This document shows, piece after piece, positions 41,608 to 50,998 of a stretch of 64,000 bases of DNA (the stretch's first letter is position 1; each line of letters starts with the position of its first letter). The position numbers were made by a program, and so were the translations under genes. Under the pieces are notes generated by a model. The model was not told where the DNA came from, searched no databases, and saw only the letters and a program-made list of their open reading frames with translations. The DNA is from Syntrophus sp. (in: bacteria) (GTDB lineage Bacteria > Desulfobacterota > Syntrophorhabdia > Syntrophorhabdales > Syntrophorhabdaceae): NCBI GenBank assembly GCA_013824835.1, contig PNOM01000002.1, positions 1 to 64,000 of the forward strand. Reading direction: 5' to 3'.

Positions 41608-42683
41608 TGCTCTATCATCTGCTCTACCCCCTCCACACCGTATTTTCGGTCTTCAATGTCTTCAGGTATATTACCTTCAGGACCGTTCTTGCAATCCTCT
41701 CCGCCCTTCTCATAAGTTTTTTTCTCACCCCTTATGTAATAAGGAAATTCCATGAGTGGAAGATCAGGAGCGACAAAAGGGAAGATGTACCAGAGAGGCA
41801 TTCGGAAAAAAGCGGGACACCCACCATGGGCGGGTTTGTGATTCTTGTCTCCACCATCATTCCCACTCTCTGTTGGGCAGATCTGAAAAACCAGTATATC
41901 TGGCTCGTTGCCCTGACCATGGTCGCCTTCGGCGCCATAGGTTTCGCAGATGACATCAGAAAGCTGAGGAGCCAGAGTGGTAAAGGCATTTCAGGAAGAA
42001 CCAAGCTCCTTTTTCAGGTCTTCTTTGCCCTTCTCATCGGTGTATTCCTCATCAGCCGTCCGGACTTCATCACAGAACTGACCATACCTTTTTTCAAAAA
42101 CGCCACCCCTGATCTCGGCATCTACTATATATTTCTCTGCGTTTTTATCATCGTAGGCACGTCGAACGGCGTCAATCTTACAGACGGCCTTGACGGGCTT
42201 GCCATAGGGCCGGTTCTTACGGTCTGCTCCACCTTCCTCCTCTTTGCATACCTTGCGGGAAACGTAAAGTTTGCCCAGTATCTCCAGGTATTTTATGTGA
42301 GGGGCGCAGGAGAGCTGTCAATCCTCTGCGGCGCCATGTTAGGGGCAGGCATAGGGTTCCTGTGGTATAATACGTACCCTGCTGAGCTCTTTATGGGGGA
42401 CACAGGCTCCCTCTCTCTTGGGGCCTGTCTTGCGACCATTGCGGTTATCATTAAACAGGAGACCCTTCTCGTCATCGCAGGGGGCATCTTTGTTATGGAA
42501 ACCTTTTCTGTTATTATCCAGGTCCTTTCCTTTAAATGGCGGGGTAAAAGGGTGTTCAGAATGGCGCCCATACACCACCATTTTGAATTAAAGGGGTGGA
42601 ACGAGGGAAAAATTGTGGTCCGGTTCTGGATTATATCAATAATCCTGGGCCTGATTGCCTTGAGCACATTGAAGTTGAGGTGA
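41607..42683 (+). CDS. mraY: phospho-MurNAc-pentapeptide translocase MraY
   Basis: A 358-residue polytopic membrane enzyme that transfers phospho-MurNAc-pentapeptide to undecaprenyl phosphate, giving lipid I. Conserved blocks: [12 protein letters not shown], the Asp pair in [35 protein letters not shown] and the His-rich [10 protein letters not shown]. About ten transmembrane helices can be drawn. Start and order are standard. Confidence 0.97.
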   Translation: MLYHLLYPLHTVFSVFNVFRYITFRTVLAILSALLISFFLTPYVIRKFHEWKIRSDKREDVPERHSEKSGTPTMGGFVILVSTIIPTLCWADLKNQYIWLVALTMVAFGAIGFADDIRKLRSQSGKGISGRTKLLFQVFFALLIGVFLISRPDFITELTIPFFKNATPDLGIYYIFLCVFIIVGTSNGVNLTDGLDGLAIGPVLTVCSTFLLFAYLAGNVKFAQYLQVFYVRGAGELSILCGAMLGAGIGFLWYNTYPAELFMGDTGSLSLGACLATIAVIIKQETLLVIAGGIFVMETFSVIIQVLSFKWRGKRVFRMAPIHHHFELKGWNEGKIVVRFWIISIILGLIALSTLKLR

Positions 42684-42727
42684 TTAAACCTGTCACGCGT
42701 TACGGGTTACGGGTTTTAAGAGGGGAA

Positions 42728-44053
42728 ATGGAATTACCGGATAACATATTGATCGTTGGTCTTGGCAAAACAGGGGTTGCCCTTGCGCGGTTTCTGAGCG
42801 GAATGGGCAGAAAGATCGCCATCACAGACGCCAAGAACCCCGAGGCATTGGCGCTGCCCCTGAAAGAACTTGAGGGCATCAGCTATGCAGGATTTTTCGG
42901 AGGCCACGACAGGGATGTTTTTCTCTCTGCACCCATGATTATTGTAAGTCCGGGGGTTGACACCCAGATGCCCCTCCTCGGGGAGGCCCGGGAGAAGGGC
43001 ATAAAGGTAATCGGAGAGATGGAGCTTGCTGCCCGTTTCTGCGAGAAACCGATCATTGCCATAACAGGGACAAACGGGAAGACTACCACCACGACCCTCC
43101 TGGGGGACATATTCGGGCGGGCCTTTCCTCATGTTTTTGTAGGGGGTAATATTGGAAATCCCTTTATCAACTATGGGTTGGAAAAGAACGATGCGGTTTA
43201 CTGTATTCTTGAGGTAAGCAGTTTTCAACTGGAGACTATTGAAACCTTCCACCCGAATACCGCCGTCCTTCTTAATATCACGGAAGACCACCTCGACAGA
43301 TACAGAAGTTACGGGGAATATATAGAGGCAAAACAGAGGATCTTCGAAAACCAGACTCCGGAGGATTACGCAATCATACGAAAAGGTCAGTCTGTGCCCG
43401 AAGGAATGAAGGCACAGAAGCTCTATTTTGATCCCTACGACGAAGTAAAGGAAGGGGCCTTCTTCAGGGACGGCATTATGCACGTGAGATTACGGGGAGA
43501 GGAATTCCTCTACAAAAGGGCTCTATCCTCCCTTGCAGGGATTCACAACACAGAGAACCTCCTTGCAGCGCTCCTTACAGCCCATATCTACAATATTGCC
43601 CCGGACAAGATTGAAGAGGCATTAAAGGTTTTCAAGGGCCTGCCCCACAGGGTCGAACCTGTTCGTGAACTTGGGGGCATTGCCTTTTACAACGACTCAA
43701 AGGCAACAAACGTGGATGCCGCAAAAAGGGCGCTGGAGGGCATGGATTCTCCGGTGATCCTCATCGCAGGGGGCAAAGACAAAGGGGGCAGTTATCAGGC
43801 AATCGCAGGGCTCATGAAAAATGTCAAGGCCATGATCCTTATCGGCGAGGCCAAAGAGCGGATCGCCTCGGAGCTTTGCGGGTACAGCACGATATACATG
43901 GAAACGGATCTTGAGGGGGCAGTAGAAAGGGCGCTCGCAATCGCAGAAAAAGGAGATGCCGTGCTCTTTTCCCCCATGTGCAGCAGTTTCGATATGTTCC
44001 ATGATTATAAGGAACGGGGCAATACCTTTAAGAGGATCGTGGACTCCCTATGA
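42728..44053 (+). CDS. murD: UDP-MurNAc-L-Ala:D-Glu ligase MurD
   Basis: A 441-residue Mur ligase. N-terminal Rossmann-like ILIVGLGKTGVALARF, ATP loop ITGTNGKTTTTTLLG, NITEDHLDRY, and C-terminal FYNDSKATNVDAAKRAL and LFSPMCSSFDMF. I moved the start to the ATG at 42728, preceded by AGGGG; the longer frame would run 88 nt into mraY. The 44-bp gap before it contains a short tandem GTTACGG-type repeat, the only break in tight spacing between murE and murG. Confidence 0.96.
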   Translation: MELPDNILIVGLGKTGVALARFLSGMGRKIAITDAKNPEALALPLKELEGISYAGFFGGHDRDVFLSAPMIIVSPGVDTQMPLLGEAREKGIKVIGEMELAARFCEKPIIAITGTNGKTTTTTLLGDIFGRAFPHVFVGGNIGNPFINYGLEKNDAVYCILEVSSFQLETIETFHPNTAVLLNITEDHLDRYRSYGEYIEAKQRIFENQTPEDYAIIRKGQSVPEGMKAQKLYFDPYDEVKEGAFFRDGIMHVRLRGEEFLYKRALSSLAGIHNTENLLAALLTAHIYNIAPDKIEEALKVFKGLPHRVEPVRELGGIAFYNDSKATNVDAAKRALEGMDSPVILIAGGKDKGGSYQAIAGLMKNVKAMILIGEAKERIASELCGYSTIYMETDLEGAVERALAIAEKGDAVLFSPMCSSFDMFHDYKERGNTFKRIVDSL

Positions 44054-44835
44054 AAAAATGCAGCCTCTACATACTTGCCACCATACTTCTCTACGGTCTC
44101 TTCAGGGAATTTACCCTTGCAAAGGCCCTCCTTGTTCTTGCAGGGCTTGTATCCGTATACCTGATCTACCGAATCCCCGGCCGTTATATCCTGGCCATGA
44201 AGTATCCTTTTATATTCCTCTCTCTTTGCGCAACCGCAGGGTTTTTCCTCTATCCCCAGATTCATGCAAAGTTTCCCGTGGAGCCTGTCATCATATTCCT
44301 ATCCTTTTACGGCATCGCCTTTTACCTGATCAGTCTCGGGGAGAAGGACAAGGGCATCTATAAAGAGGCAATAGCCCTTTCCATACTCTATCTCTCCGTC
44401 TCTTTCAACCTTTTCCTCATGGGGAAGCCCCTCTTTATCCTGGCTATTGCCCTTGCCATAATGCTCTTTCTTTATATTATCGGGAGAAACAAGCTTATGG
44501 CTATTATTGGGGGATATACCCTCTGTATTATCGTCTATCTCATGATAAAAAAGACTGCAATTGCCAGCCTGGAACTCAAGGTGGGAGACATAGACAGATA
44601 CCTCCTCCTCGCCGTAACCTTTATCCTTCTTATATTCAGTTTTATCGGTTTTCTGAAAAAACCGAATATGATGAAGATCATGGTCTTTTTCGGGTTCCTC
44701 TATATTGCCATCGACATCCTCCTTGTCCTCGGATTCAGGCTTTCCGCAGGGCTTCTCTACCAGCCGATAATTGCCCTTATTATCGTTGCCCCACTCGTGG
44801 GGATCATGCTCAAGGCAGAAGGGGAACGGCTATGA
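44050..44835 (+). CDS. compact polytopic membrane protein in the ftsW slot
   Basis: A 261-residue, extremely hydrophobic protein I do not recognise. By eye about ten membrane helices fit, with short loops (for instance LAKALLVLAGLVSVYLIY, FILAIALAIMLFLYIIG, LLLAVTFILLIFSFIGFL). FtsW, the SEDS glycosyltransferase normally encoded between murD and murG, also has ten helices but is about 370 residues with a large extracytoplasmic loop and a PLPFxSYGGSS-type motif; neither is visible here. It overlaps murD and murG by 4 nt each, so it is tightly coupled to lipid II synthesis. Flippase, scaffold or divergent SEDS-like roles are all open. Confidence 0.75.
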   Translation: MKKCSLYILATILLYGLFREFTLAKALLVLAGLVSVYLIYRIPGRYILAMKYPFIFLSLCATAGFFLYPQIHAKFPVEPVIIFLSFYGIAFYLISLGEKDKGIYKEAIALSILYLSVSFNLFLMGKPLFILAIALAIMLFLYIIGRNKLMAIIGGYTLCIIVYLMIKKTAIASLELKVGDIDRYLLLAVTFILLIFSFIGFLKKPNMMKIMVFFGFLYIAIDILLVLGFRLSAGLLYQPIIALIIVAPLVGIMLKAEGERL

Positions 44836-45899
44836 AGCTCATCATTTGTGCAGGAGGGACAGGGGGCCACATATTCCCCGGTATCGCGGTGGCTGAGACC
44901 TTTGCCGGAGAGGAGAGCGGCAACGATATCCTCTTTGTCGGCACCCGTAAGGGCCTCGAAAGCAGGATCATCCCCCAGTACGGATACAGGCTGCTCCCCA
45001 TAGAGGCGCGCCAGTTCCTTGGAAAATCAGTACTCCATAAAATATCAACCCTCTTTAATCTCCTCTGGGGCATTTACCTTGCCATGGCAATGATTAGAGG
45101 GGAAAAACCTGATGCAATCCTCGGTATGGGCGGTTTTACCTCCATGCCCATTGTCCTCGCAGGGGTTCTTCTGCGGATACCGACTTTTATTCATGAACAG
45201 AATGTTCAGCCTGGACTTGCGAACAAGGTTCTCTCAAGATTTGTGAAGGCGACATTTATAAGCTTTGACGAGACAAAGACCTATCTGAAGGCAAAAAAGG
45301 TTGTTCTCACAGGCAATCCCTTAAGAAAGAGGCTGATGAGGCCCCTGACAACAAAGGAAGAAGGCCGTTTCGGCATCTTCATCTTCGGGGGAAGCAGGGG
45401 CGCCCGGAGCATCAATGAATCGGTTCTTGCCCTCCTTCCCTATATGAAGCCATACACAAATGCGGTTATCTATCATCAGACAGGACCGGACGATTTTGAG
45501 CGGATAAAAGAGGCCTACGGGAAAAGCGGCATTGTTCATGAGGTATTTCCTTTTACGGACAACATGGAACGATACTATCACCTGTCAGATGTGGTAATCT
45601 CAAGGGCCGGGGCAAGCACGATCTTTGAGCTCGCATATTTTAAAAAGGCCGCTATTCTCATACCCTATCCCTTTTCAGCAGGGGGTCACCAGTGGAAGAA
45701 TGCAACCTATGTGGAGAACATAGGGGGCGGATATGTGATCGGCGATGACGAGGCGAGCGGAGAGAGGCTCCATGATGCCTTGAGGCACCTCATGCGGGAA
45801 CCGGTGCTTATCAGGGAAATGGGCGAGAATATCGGGCGCATCTATAAAGACGATGCTTCAGAGCAGATTATCAGGGGGATCATTCATGGTATTTCATAA
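44832..45899 (+). CDS. murG: lipid II synthase (UDP-GlcNAc transferase) MurG
   Basis: A 355-residue GT-B glycosyltransferase acting on the inner face of the membrane to make lipid II. N-terminal glycine-rich loop IICAGGTGGHIFPGIAVAE, second loop FGGSRGARSINE, and the nucleotide-sugar region SRAGASTIFELAYFKKAAILIPYPFS. Length is typical. It is coupled to the polytopic protein upstream and to murC downstream. Confidence 0.97.
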   Translation: MKLIICAGGTGGHIFPGIAVAETFAGEESGNDILFVGTRKGLESRIIPQYGYRLLPIEARQFLGKSVLHKISTLFNLLWGIYLAMAMIRGEKPDAILGMGGFTSMPIVLAGVLLRIPTFIHEQNVQPGLANKVLSRFVKATFISFDETKTYLKAKKVVLTGNPLRKRLMRPLTTKEEGRFGIFIFGGSRGARSINESVLALLPYMKPYTNAVIYHQTGPDDFERIKEAYGKSGIVHEVFPFTDNMERYYHLSDVVISRAGASTIFELAYFKKAAILIPYPFSAGGHQWKNATYVENIGGGYVIGDDEASGERLHDALRHLMREPVLIREMGENIGRIYKDDASEQIIRGIIHGIS

Positions 45900-47262
45900 A
45901 ATAGATACAATACACTTCGTGGGTATCGGCGGGATAGGGATGAGCGGCATTGCGGAGGTGCTCCTTAATCTCGGGTTCAAGGTAACCGGCTCAGATTTGA
46001 AAAAAACCGATACAACGGAAAGGCTTGAGCAGATAGGGGCGCAGATATTTTACGGTCACAAGGCGGAGAATGTCCAGGCCGTTGATGTAGTGGTTGTCTC
46101 TTCAGCGGTCAAGGCGGATAATCCTGAAGTACAAAAGGCAAAAGAGCTTTTTATCCCTGTCATCCAGAGGGCGGAGATGCTCGCAGAGCTGATGAGGATG
46201 AAATACAGCGTCGCAGTAGCAGGCGCCCACGGAAAGACCACGACCACCTCCCTTGTCTCCTCCATTCTGGGTCATGCGGGGCTTGACCCCACATGCGTCA
46301 TAGGGGGGAAACTTAAGAGCCTCGGAAGCAACGCAAAGCTGGGAGGCAGCAAATTCCTTGTGGCTGAGGCAGATGAGAGCGATGGAACCTTCCTGCTCCT
46401 CTTCCCCACTATTGCGGTGACCACCAATATTGACCTTGAACACCTCGACTTTTATAAGGATATCCATGAGATCAAGGCAGCCTTCCTCACCTTTCTCAAC
46501 AAGGTGCCCTTTTATGGGCTCAATATTATCTGCATAGACAACGCCAACCTCCAGAGCCTTATCCCTTCCCTGAAAAGAAGGTATATGACCTATGGTCTTT
46601 CAAAACAGGCGGACCTCAGGGCGGAAAATATCACCTATAACGGCTTTGAGACGACCTTTAAGGTAATCTACAGGGAGTATGGTCTCGGAGATATCAGCCT
46701 TTCCCTCCCCGGCATCCATAATGTGAGAAATGCCCTCGCTGCGTGTGCAGTTGCCATAGAACTCGATGTGCCTTTTGCCTCGATTCAGGAGGCCCTCAAG
46801 GGCTTTTCCGGCATCCAGAGGAGACTTGAAATAAAGTGGGACGGCGACATCAAGCTTTTTGACGATTACGGCCATCACCCTACAGAGATAAAGGCAACCC
46901 TCTCTGCTATCCGGAGCATGTGGAAGGGGAGGGTAGTGGTAGTCTTCCAGCCCCACCGGTATACACGGACAAAGGCATTGCTCGATGAATTCATCACCTC
47001 TTTCAATGAGGCGGACCTTCTCATCGTGACAGAGATCTATGCTGCCTCGGAAGAACGGATAGAGGGGGTTTCAGGCCAGGTCCTTGCAGAGAGACTTAAG
47101 GCAACGGGGCATAAGCATGTGATCTTTGCCCCCACAAAAGAGGATGCCGCTGACCTTGTGCTGGAGCATGCCAAGGCAGGAGATCTGGTAATAACCCTGG
47201 GCGCAGGAGACATATATAAGATTGATGAAAGGCTTAAGGCAGTATGGACTGGTCAGGCATAA
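45886..47262 (+). CDS. murC: UDP-MurNAc:L-alanine ligase MurC
   Basis: A 458-residue Mur ligase. HFVGIGGIGMSGIAEVLL at the N-terminus, ATP loop VAGAHGKTTTTSLVSS, the ADESDGTFL segment, and FDDYGHHPTEIKATL in the C-terminal half. I chose the ATG at 45886 inside the murG end (14-nt overlap), as the longer frame adds residues not in the family. It performs the first peptide addition of murein precursor synthesis. Confidence 0.97.
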   Translation: MVFHKIDTIHFVGIGGIGMSGIAEVLLNLGFKVTGSDLKKTDTTERLEQIGAQIFYGHKAENVQAVDVVVVSSAVKADNPEVQKAKELFIPVIQRAEMLAELMRMKYSVAVAGAHGKTTTTSLVSSILGHAGLDPTCVIGGKLKSLGSNAKLGGSKFLVAEADESDGTFLLLFPTIAVTTNIDLEHLDFYKDIHEIKAAFLTFLNKVPFYGLNIICIDNANLQSLIPSLKRRYMTYGLSKQADLRAENITYNGFETTFKVIYREYGLGDISLSLPGIHNVRNALAACAVAIELDVPFASIQEALKGFSGIQRRLEIKWDGDIKLFDDYGHHPTEIKATLSAIRSMWKGRVVVVFQPHRYTRTKALLDEFITSFNEADLLIVTEIYAASEERIEGVSGQVLAERLKATGHKHVIFAPTKEDAADLVLEHAKAGDLVITLGAGDIYKIDERLKAVWTGQA

Positions 47263-47273
47263 GAGGGGTCATA

Positions 47274-48140
47274 ATGAAGGATGTCTCAATGAAAAGGTAT
47301 ACCTCCATGAAAGTGGGGGGACCTGCGAGATTTCTCATATACCCCCTTGATGAACAGGACCTGGTCATTCTCCTTGAGAGGCTCCGGGATGAGGGCATTA
47401 CAGCCCGGTTCCTGGGTAATGGAACGAACATCATTGTGAGCGACCGGGGTCTTAATGAAGCCCTTATACGGATCACGCGAATGAGGCATACACGATACAG
47501 AAAGGCTGACAAGGGGATATATGCAGAGGTTTCAGGAGGGGCTTCCCTTACAGGTTTTATTCGGGAGAATGGAAGACGGGGGTTCTCAGGCCTTGAAAAG
47601 CTCTTCTGGATACCGGGTACCATTGGGGGCGCAGTGAAGATGAATGCAGGGAGCTTCGGGGCTGCCATCTCTGACCCCCTGGAAGAGGTACGGATTATCG
47701 ACAATAAGGGGCATGTGGCATCCATTACAAAAAAGAACGGTGGGTTTAGTTACAGACGGTCTTCCATAAAAGCAACCGAGTGCGTCCTCAGTACCGCATT
47801 CCTTTTAAAGGAAAAGGAGAAAAAGGAGGTCCTCGGGGACATGGAGTATGTCTACAGCGAGAGAAAACGGAGACACCCCATGGAATACCCTTCATCCGGC
47901 TCCATATTCAAGGCTGTAGGGGGCGAACCTGCATGGCGGTTTATTGAAAAGGCGGGCCTCAAGGGCATCAGGGTGGGCAACGCGGCAATATCGGAAAAAC
48001 ATGCAAATTTTATCATTAATCTCGGATCAGCATCTGCTGCGGATATAAAGATGCTCATAGAGAAGATCAAAAAAGAGGTCTACGAAACATGCGGTGTTTC
48101 CCTTGAAGAAGAGGTTGAATTCTGGGGGTTTGATGCATAG
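47274..48140 (+). CDS. murB: UDP-N-acetylenolpyruvoylglucosamine reductase MurB
   Basis: A 288-residue flavoenzyme. FAD-binding YTSMKVGGPARFLIYP, GNGTNIIVSD, the segment IPGTIGGAVKMNAG and the catalytic SSGSIFKAV are clear. I prefer the ATG at 47274, with GAGGGG upstream, to the ATG at 47244 inside murC. It lies 11 nt after murC. Confidence 0.96.
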   Translation: MKDVSMKRYTSMKVGGPARFLIYPLDEQDLVILLERLRDEGITARFLGNGTNIIVSDRGLNEALIRITRMRHTRYRKADKGIYAEVSGGASLTGFIRENGRRGFSGLEKLFWIPGTIGGAVKMNAGSFGAAISDPLEEVRIIDNKGHVASITKKNGGFSYRRSSIKATECVLSTAFLLKEKEKKEVLGDMEYVYSERKRRHPMEYPSSGSIFKAVGGEPAWRFIEKAGLKGIRVGNAAISEKHANFIINLGSASAADIKMLIEKIKKEVYETCGVSLEEEVEFWGFDA

Positions 48141-49044
48141 AGACGAAATGAAACATAAAAAAATCGGGGTACTTTTCGGCGGCAGGTCCTCTGAAAGAGA
48201 GATATCCCTGAAGAGCGGCAACGCGGTTTTTCAGGCCCTCATAAGGAAAGGATATCATGCCCTTGCCATAGACCCTGTTGACCGCCTGACAGAGAAGCTG
48301 AAAGAGGAACGGATAGATGCAGCATTTATCGTGCTCCACGGGAAATGGGGTGAAGACGGCACCGTACAGGGACTTCTTGAAATCATGGGTATACCCTACA
48401 CAGGCTCGGGGGTCCTCGGGTCATCGAGCGCTATGGATAAGGTGACCATGAAGATGATCCTCACAGGTATGAAAGTCCCTACCCCGGATTACGCGCTCGC
48501 TGTCCAGGGTGAACCTGCGCTGTTCCCCCTCCCTTTTGTAGTAAAACCGGCAAATGAGGGCTCAACTATCGGCATCTCTATTGTCAAAGAAGAAAAAGAA
48601 AAGAAGGCTGCCATAGAAAAGGCATTTCAGTATGATAGAAGAGTGCTCCTTGAGAAATATATTGAGGGCAGAGAAATCACCGTTGCTGTAGTAAACGGCC
48701 GTGCCCTCCCCATAGTGGAAGTAAGGCCGATGAAGGGCTTCTACGATTTTGAGGCAAAATATACGAAGGGTATGACAGAGTATATCGTGCCTGCCCCCCT
48801 TGCACAAGAGGTTGAACGCAGGGCTCTGGCGACGGCATTGGAGGTACATGAAATCTTTGACCTCAGGGGCTGTGTCCGCATCGATATGCTCATTGATAAA
48901 GAAGAGATACCTTCGGTCATTGATATCAATACATCGCCTGGCATGACGGAGACCTCCCTTGTGCCAAAGGCATGGGCCTGTCTTGGCAGCACCTTTGATG
49001 ATCTGATTGAGGAAATATTGTGGGGGGCTGCGCTAAAAATATGA
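48133..49044 (+). CDS. ddl: D-alanine:D-alanine ligase
   Basis: A 303-residue ATP-grasp enzyme. N-terminal GVLFGGRSSEREISLKSG, HGKWGEDGTVQGLLE, the ATP-binding FVVKPANEGSTIGI, LLEKYIEGREITVAV and the C-terminal VIDINTSPGMTETSLVPK. I used the ATG at 48133, with GGGGG upstream, overlapping murB by 8 nt. It supplies D-Ala-D-Ala for MurF. Confidence 0.97.
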   Translation: MHRDEMKHKKIGVLFGGRSSEREISLKSGNAVFQALIRKGYHALAIDPVDRLTEKLKEERIDAAFIVLHGKWGEDGTVQGLLEIMGIPYTGSGVLGSSSAMDKVTMKMILTGMKVPTPDYALAVQGEPALFPLPFVVKPANEGSTIGISIVKEEKEKKAAIEKAFQYDRRVLLEKYIEGREITVAVVNGRALPIVEVRPMKGFYDFEAKYTKGMTEYIVPAPLAQEVERRALATALEVHEIFDLRGCVRIDMLIDKEEIPSVIDINTSPGMTETSLVPKAWACLGSTFDDLIEEILWGAALKI

Positions 49045-49742
49045 AGAAGACCCTTTATATGCTCTTTCTCATACCGGTCTGCATCTTGTCCATGCTCACC
49101 GTGGTCTACCTCTTTTCAAATGATGAACCCCTCTTTTTTCTCAAGAACATCAAAATCAGCGGGGCCTCTCAATTGAGAGATGCGGATATCATGAGCAAGG
49201 TCACCCCTTTCCTAAGGGAGAACCTCCTTAAGATCGATGCAGCAAAGATGAAGGAAGCCGTTATATCCCACCCTTTTGTAAGGGAAGTGAACATCAAAAG
49301 GGTATTCCCTTTTTCCATTGTGATAGATGTGAAGGAGAAGAAGCCCTCAGCCCTGTGGGTAAACGGCCAGGGAGATATCCTTGTCCTTGATGAAGGAGGC
49401 GAACCCTACCGGGGATTTATAAAGGGCGACGGAAAGGGCATGTTTATTATTAATGCCCGGGACAAGGGTGATGCAAAGAGTGTGTACCGCGAAATTAACG
49501 GCTGGCTTATTGAGGGGATAATAAAGAGGGATAATCTCTCTGAAGTAGCGTACAATGAAGGGAACATTACCCTCTTCGGTCTTGATGACGGGGTGGAGAT
49601 TGTCCTCGGAAAGGAAGACCTGAAGAAGCGGCTGAAAAGGGCTGTCGCAGTATTTGATGACGCAAAAAAAAGAGGACTTCTCATAAAATGTATCGATGCG
49701 CGGTTTGAGAAGGGCGCCATAATTTCGGAAAGGAAGGGTTAA
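49041..49742 (+). CDS. ftsQ: cell division protein FtsQ (POTRA/DivIB type)
   Basis: A 233-residue bitopic protein: cytoplasmic MKK, one transmembrane helix (LYMLFLIPVCILSMLTVVYLF), a POTRA domain (FFLKNIKISGASQLRDADI ... HPFVREVNIKRVFPFSIVIDVKEKKP) and a beta-domain. The ATG at 49041 overlaps the ddl stop (ATGA). FtsQ recruits FtsL/FtsB and controls septal synthesis, so its presence shows that a divisome scaffold is kept in this cluster. Confidence 0.92.
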   Translation: MKKTLYMLFLIPVCILSMLTVVYLFSNDEPLFFLKNIKISGASQLRDADIMSKVTPFLRENLLKIDAAKMKEAVISHPFVREVNIKRVFPFSIVIDVKEKKPSALWVNGQGDILVLDEGGEPYRGFIKGDGKGMFIINARDKGDAKSVYREINGWLIEGIIKRDNLSEVAYNEGNITLFGLDDGVEIVLGKEDLKKRLKRAVAVFDDAKKRGLLIKCIDARFEKGAIISERKG

Positions 49743-49743
49743 T

Positions 49744-50988
49744 ATGCTTAGAGAGGACGGGCTCCTTGTCGGTCTTGATGTGGGAACTACCAAGATCTGT
49801 GTTGTCGTGGCAAAGGTTGCAGACAACACCATCAATATCATCGGGATTGGATCTTACCCTTCTACCGGCCTTAGAAAAGGGGTGGTGGTCAATATGGACT
49901 CTACCGTAAACTCGATCAAAAAGGCCGTTGAAGAGGCGGAGCTTATGGCAGGGGTCCGGATCGATTCCTGTCTTGCCGGGATTGCGGGGCCCCACATAAA
50001 AAGTTTCAACAGTAACGGCGTGGTGGCCATCAAAGACAAGGAAGTAAGGGCAGATGACGTATCGAGGGCTATAGATGCGGCAAAGGCAGTGGCCATACCA
50101 GCAGACCGGGAGCTTATCCATGTGATCCCCCAGGAGTTCATTGTTGATGATCAGGACGGGATAAGGGAACCCATCGGCATATCCGGGGTAAGACTTGAGG
50201 TAAAAGTCCATATTGTTACAGGAAATGTCTCCTCCACCCAGAATATCAAGAAATGCTGCAAGCTTGCAGGGCTTACCGTTGATGATATTGTCCTCGCCCA
50301 ACTCGCATCGTCAGAGGCAACCCTCACGCCGGAAGAGAAAGAGATCGGCGTCGCCCTTGTGGATATAGGAGGGGGCACAAGCGACATTGCCGTTTTTTCA
50401 AACGGGAGCATAAAATATACGTCCGTTCTTCCTTTTGGTGGCAACAACATTACAAACGACATTGCCATAGGACTTCGAACCCCCCTTGAAGAAGCGGAAA
50501 AGATCAAGAAAAAGTTCGGGTGCGCCTATTCGGACATGATCGGCGCAAATGAGACCATTGATGTGCCGAGCGTTGGGGGCAGGAAACCAAGAACCCTTAT
50601 GCGCAAGACCCTCGCAGATATTATTGAGCCCAGGGTGGAAGAGATTACATCCCTGATCTATGAGGAGATTAAAAAATCAGGCTCAGAGAAACTCCTCGCA
50701 TCAGGCGTGGTCCTGACAGGAGGATGCGCAAACTTGGAGGGAATGGCGGAGTTTGTGGAAAATATCTTCAATCTTCCGGCGCGGAAGGGTAGTCCCATCG
50801 GCGTAAGCGGTCTTGTTGATGTGGTAAATAACCCCATATATGCAACAGGGGTAGGCCTTCTCATTCACGGTTTCAAGAGCGGGAAGGTAAAGAAGCGCGG
50901 GTTTGATCAGGCCCGGGGAATCACAAAGATGTTTTCAGGCAATATATTACTCAATCGGATGAGAGACTGGTTTAAAGAAATCTTTTAG
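49744..50988 (+). CDS. ftsA: cell division protein FtsA
   Basis: A 414-residue actin-like protein that tethers FtsZ to the membrane. The phosphate-1 loop VGLDVGTTKICVVVAKV, the SHS2/1C domain, phosphate-2 VALVDIGGGTSDIAVF, and the adenosine motif VVLTGGCANLEGM are present. The C-terminal amphipathic helix (NRMRDWFKEIF) is the membrane anchor. It starts 1 nt after ftsQ. Confidence 0.97.
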   Translation: MLREDGLLVGLDVGTTKICVVVAKVADNTINIIGIGSYPSTGLRKGVVVNMDSTVNSIKKAVEEAELMAGVRIDSCLAGIAGPHIKSFNSNGVVAIKDKEVRADDVSRAIDAAKAVAIPADRELIHVIPQEFIVDDQDGIREPIGISGVRLEVKVHIVTGNVSSTQNIKKCCKLAGLTVDDIVLAQLASSEATLTPEEKEIGVALVDIGGGTSDIAVFSNGSIKYTSVLPFGGNNITNDIAIGLRTPLEEAEKIKKKFGCAYSDMIGANETIDVPSVGGRKPRTLMRKTLADIIEPRVEEITSLIYEEIKKSGSEKLLASGVVLTGGCANLEGMAEFVENIFNLPARKGSPIGVSGLVDVVNNPIYATGVGLLIHGFKSGKVKKRGFDQARGITKMFSGNILLNRMRDWFKEIF

Positions 50989-50998
50989 GAGGTGCACG

